DNA of 8,397 nucleotides from Hyphomicrobiales bacterium (GTDB taxonomy: Bacteria > Pseudomonadota > Alphaproteobacteria > Rhizobiales > Rhizobiaceae), in assembly GCA_015654965.1 (NCBI GenBank), contig JAATGD010000325.1:1-8397 (forward strand), given 5' to 3'. Shown here piece after piece: positions 6,382-8,397 of the stretch. The notes below the pieces were generated by a model. It was not told the origin of the DNA. It did no database searches and saw only the letters and a program-made list of their open reading frames with translations. Numbering within the stretch: the first letter of the stretch is position 1; each line of letters starts with the position of its first letter. A program made the position numbers and the translations under genes.

Positions 6382-7137
6382 GTGACACTCGCAACCCATG
6401 CTTTTGAAAAGGCGACATCCAAAACGCTCCGGCTGCGTCCACGAGACGCGGCCTCGCTGCTTCTGATTGATCGCAGCCCAAAAAAGCCGCGCGTCCTGAT
6501 GGGGCGGCGCAACAAGGATCTGGCCTTCATGCCCGGAAAAGTCGTTTTTCCGGGCGGTCGTACCGATGTTGCTGATGGCATGATTACCTCGTCCGGCGAA
6601 CTTTCCCTTGAGGACACGCAAAAGCTTCTGCATGGCATGGGCGCACGCGCATCCACGCGCCGGGCGCGTGCATTGGGCCTTTGTGCCATTCGCGAAACCT
6701 TTGAGGAAACGGGATTGCGCGTGGCAATCGCGTCTGAGCTTGAAAAGAAGTCCCATAGTCTCTCGCGAATGCGCCATGACGACTGGCGCGCGTTTATCGG
6801 CAGCGGGCAATTGCCAGCCCTCTCAGCCTTGCGTTATTTCGCGCGGGCCATTACACCACCTGACAATATCCGTCGTTTCGATGCCCGTTTTTTCATTGCC
6901 TTTCGTGACAGCCTGCCGGGATTCGATCAACAGGAACTCCGATCGGGCGGGGAACTGGAAAATCTGGACTGGGTGCCTCTCGAAGATGTGGAAAAGCTCG
7001 ACCTCGCCCGTATTACCCGCACAATCCTGAAGGATGCTTGCAATCTCCTTGGCGAAACCCGGTTCGATCTGCCAGCCACCCTTCCCGTTGTCCAATATAG
7101 CATGCGGCATGGCCGCTATGCCCGTGATGTGATCTAA
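6382..7137 (+). CDS. Nudix hydrolase with a split Nudix box (NUDT19-like)
   Basis: Nudix enzymes hydrolyse nucleoside diphosphates linked to another group (X), using metal ions bound by the Nudix box. This 251-residue protein has FPGG at 56-59 and the core of the box, RETFEETGL, at 104-112 with E105, E108 and E109. In the standard box (G-x5-E-x7-RE-U-x-EE-x-G-U) the G lies 14 residues before the R. Here G59 and R104 are 45 apart, so about 31 residues are inserted. Together with TPPDNIRRFDARFF (158-171), this resembles the NUDT19/CoA-pyrophosphatase-like branch, but the substrate cannot be told from sequence alone. The start is GTG at 6382. The frame is closed upstream by TGA at 6358-6360 and no other start codon lies between. 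There is no clear ribosome binding site. The gene begins 16 bases after the DUF983 stop and ends five bases before the MFS gene, so it is probably cotranscribed and may rely on coupling. Confidence 0.88.
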   Translation: MTLATHAFEKATSKTLRLRPRDAASLLLIDRSPKKPRVLMGRRNKDLAFMPGKVVFPGGRTDVADGMITSSGELSLEDTQKLLHGMGARASTRRARALGLCAIRETFEETGLRVAIASELEKKSHSLSRMRHDDWRAFIGSGQLPALSALRYFARAITPPDNIRRFDARFFIAFRDSLPGFDQQELRSGGELENLDWVPLEDVEKLDLARITRTILKDACNLLGETRFDLPATLPVVQYSMRHGRYARDVI

Positions 7138-7142
7138 GCCTT

Positions 7143-8354
7143 ATGAAGACAGAAAACTCTCCTGCCGCATCCGATTGCAGCGAACCGACTGGTGGACTGC
7201 CGCAAAATGGCATGCACTGGCGTTCGCTGGCGGCTGCGATTGCAACCATCAGTGCCGTGGGAGCGGCCATTGGCCTTGGCATTCCGCTACTCAGCGTTTT
7301 GCTGGAAATGCGCGGCTATTCCGCAAGCCTGATTGGCGCCAATACGGCTGTTGCAGGCCTTGCATCCATTGTCGCGGCCCCTCTTGCCGCCCCCATTGCC
7401 GCAAGGCTTGGCGTGGTCAAGGCGATTTTCCTGATGCTTCTGATCGGCAGCGTCGCCTTTCTGGGCTTTCATTTCCTACAACCGCTCTGGACGTGGTTTG
7501 GGCTGCGTATCGTGCTGCATTTTGCACTGACGGTGCTCTTCGTTCTCTCCGAATACTGGATCAATGCTTCCTCCCCCCCCGAAAAGCGCGGGCTGGTGCT
7601 CGGCATCTACGCTACCTCGCTATCGCTCGGCTTTGCGCTCGGGCCGTGGCTGTTCTCAAAGATCGGAAGCAGCGGTGGACTGCCCTTCTATGTCGGTTTT
7701 GCCATCATCCTGATCGCGCTCATCCCCGTGCTGATCGCATGGCGCGACAGTCCAGATTTCGAGGAAGGCGAACACGTCCCCTTCCTGCCGTTCATTTTCG
7801 CGGTCCCCACCGCGACCATGGCGGTTTTTGTATTCGGCGCGGTTGAAACAGGGGGATTCGCACTGTTTCCGGTCTTCGGCGCACGTATCGGCTACCCGGA
7901 ATCCGATGCGGCATTGTTGCTCACCATGATCGGGCTTGGAAATGTGCTATTGCAGATACCGCTCGGTATTATCAGCGATCGTATTTCGGATCGCCGCAAA
8001 TTGCTGCTGTTCTGCGCGGTTACGGGTCTCATCGGCATGCTCGCCCTGCCCTACCTGATGCACCACTGGTACCTGATGGCAGGCATATTGTTCCTGTGGG
8101 GTGGCGTGGTCGCCGGTCTTTACACGGTCGGCCTTGCCCATCTCGGCTCCGAACTCACGGGGCGCGAACTGGCTTCCGCCAATGCAGCCTTTGTGTTCTG
8201 TTATGCAATCGGCATGCTGGCAGGCCCGCAGGCCATCGGTGTGGGCATGGATGCCATGGGTCCAGCCGGTTTTTCGATGACGCTCGGCATCTTTTTTGCT
8301 GCATATGCGCTCTTTGCGGCAGGAAGACTGCTTTTGGGCAAGAAGCGGTCTTGA
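7143..8354 (+). CDS. major facilitator superfamily transporter, YcaD-like
   Basis: The 403-residue product is an inner-membrane transporter with about 12 hydrophobic segments. The first begins near residue 26 after a polar N-terminus, and the last ends near 397, before a basic GKKRS tail. Segment 4 runs into SEYWINA, followed by PPEKRGLVLGIYATSLSLGF. This pattern resembles the E. coli YcaD group of putative transporters, whose substrate is unknown. Between segments 8 and 9 the C-terminal half keeps the MFS loop motif GIISDRISDRRK. The matching loop in the N-terminal half (PIAARLGVVK) is degenerate. The gene starts five bases after the Nudix stop with no visible ribosome binding site, so translation probably depends on the upstream gene. 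A run of eight C (7573-7580) codes the SSPP stretch and could be prone to slippage. A general MFS role is sure; the YcaD likeness is from recognition only. Confidence 0.9.
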   Translation: MKTENSPAASDCSEPTGGLPQNGMHWRSLAAAIATISAVGAAIGLGIPLLSVLLEMRGYSASLIGANTAVAGLASIVAAPLAAPIAARLGVVKAIFLMLLIGSVAFLGFHFLQPLWTWFGLRIVLHFALTVLFVLSEYWINASSPPEKRGLVLGIYATSLSLGFALGPWLFSKIGSSGGLPFYVGFAIILIALIPVLIAWRDSPDFEEGEHVPFLPFIFAVPTATMAVFVFGAVETGGFALFPVFGARIGYPESDAALLLTMIGLGNVLLQIPLGIISDRISDRRKLLLFCAVTGLIGMLALPYLMHHWYLMAGILFLWGGVVAGLYTVGLAHLGSELTGRELASANAAFVFCYAIGMLAGPQAIGVGMDAMGPAGFSMTLGIFFAAYALFAAGRLLLGKKRS

Positions 8355-8378
8355 CTTTTCGCCGCCGATCCGTAGTGT
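8350..8378 (+). promoter_or_regulatory. candidate promoter for a gene beyond the right edge
   Basis: CTTGAC at 8350-8355 overlaps the MFS stop codon. After a 17-base spacer comes TAGTGT (8373-8378), which matches the first two and the last base of a -10 box. The same CTTGAC hexamer lies ahead of topA. The gene it would serve is outside the window. In related genomes I would expect rpmG nearby, but that is recollection and not shown here. The remaining bases to 8397 hold nothing else I can identify, and no hairpin terminator follows the MFS gene. Confidence 0.33.
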
Positions 8379-8397
8379 CGCGCCGAATTTCCGCTTC

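Noticed and set aside
5820..6689. Minus-strand open frame (289 codons) across the end of rnr, the DUF983 gene and the start of the Nudix gene
   Set aside because: The plus strand here carries three recognisable protein families. The antisense product is rich in Arg and Ser without family motifs, as expected from a shadow frame.

Overview
The window looks like an ordinary housekeeping segment of an alphaproteobacterial chromosome, most likely from the order Rhizobiales and the Brucella/Ochrobactrum group. That placement rests on the gene order dprA - topA - rnr - DUF983 - Nudix, on the GC-rich coding style, on the TopA N-terminus and on the CTTGAC-type -35 elements. It is inference from recognition, since no search was run. 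I see no transposon, CRISPR array, tRNA, rRNA or phage gene, and no sign of a new multi-gene system.

Layout. Positions 1-423 hold the C-terminal end of the DNA-processing protein DprA, cut by the window edge. A small conserved-looking gene of unknown function (454-621, minus strand) converges on it. An AT-rich stretch of 261 bases (622-882) separates that small gene from the divergent topA and must hold the promoters for both. From 883 to 8354 everything is on the plus strand and tightly packed, which suggests one transcription unit: topA (DNA topoisomerase I), rnr (RNase R, TTG start 3 bases after topA), a DUF983 gene overlapping rnr by ATGA, a Nudix hydrolase (GTG start) and a 12-segment MFS transporter resembling YcaD. 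A possible promoter for the next gene overlaps the MFS stop codon at the right edge.

The most notable feature is the DUF983 gene. Its reading frame is intact from 5907 to 6365 except for one in-frame TAG at 6084-6086. The stop falls inside the second CxxC half of its zinc knuckle, so the gene appears to be a recent pseudogene with a single nonsense change (or it reflects a sequencing error). The reading frame on both sides still encodes recognisable family sequence.

The genes share themes rather than a pathway. TopA relaxes negative supercoils, RNase R degrades structured RNA, DprA handles incoming single-stranded DNA, and the Nudix and MFS proteins are likely metabolic or transport functions carried along in the operon. 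Other points worth checking are the choice of topA start codon, an eight-C run inside the MFS gene and a Nudix box split by an insertion of about 31 residues.
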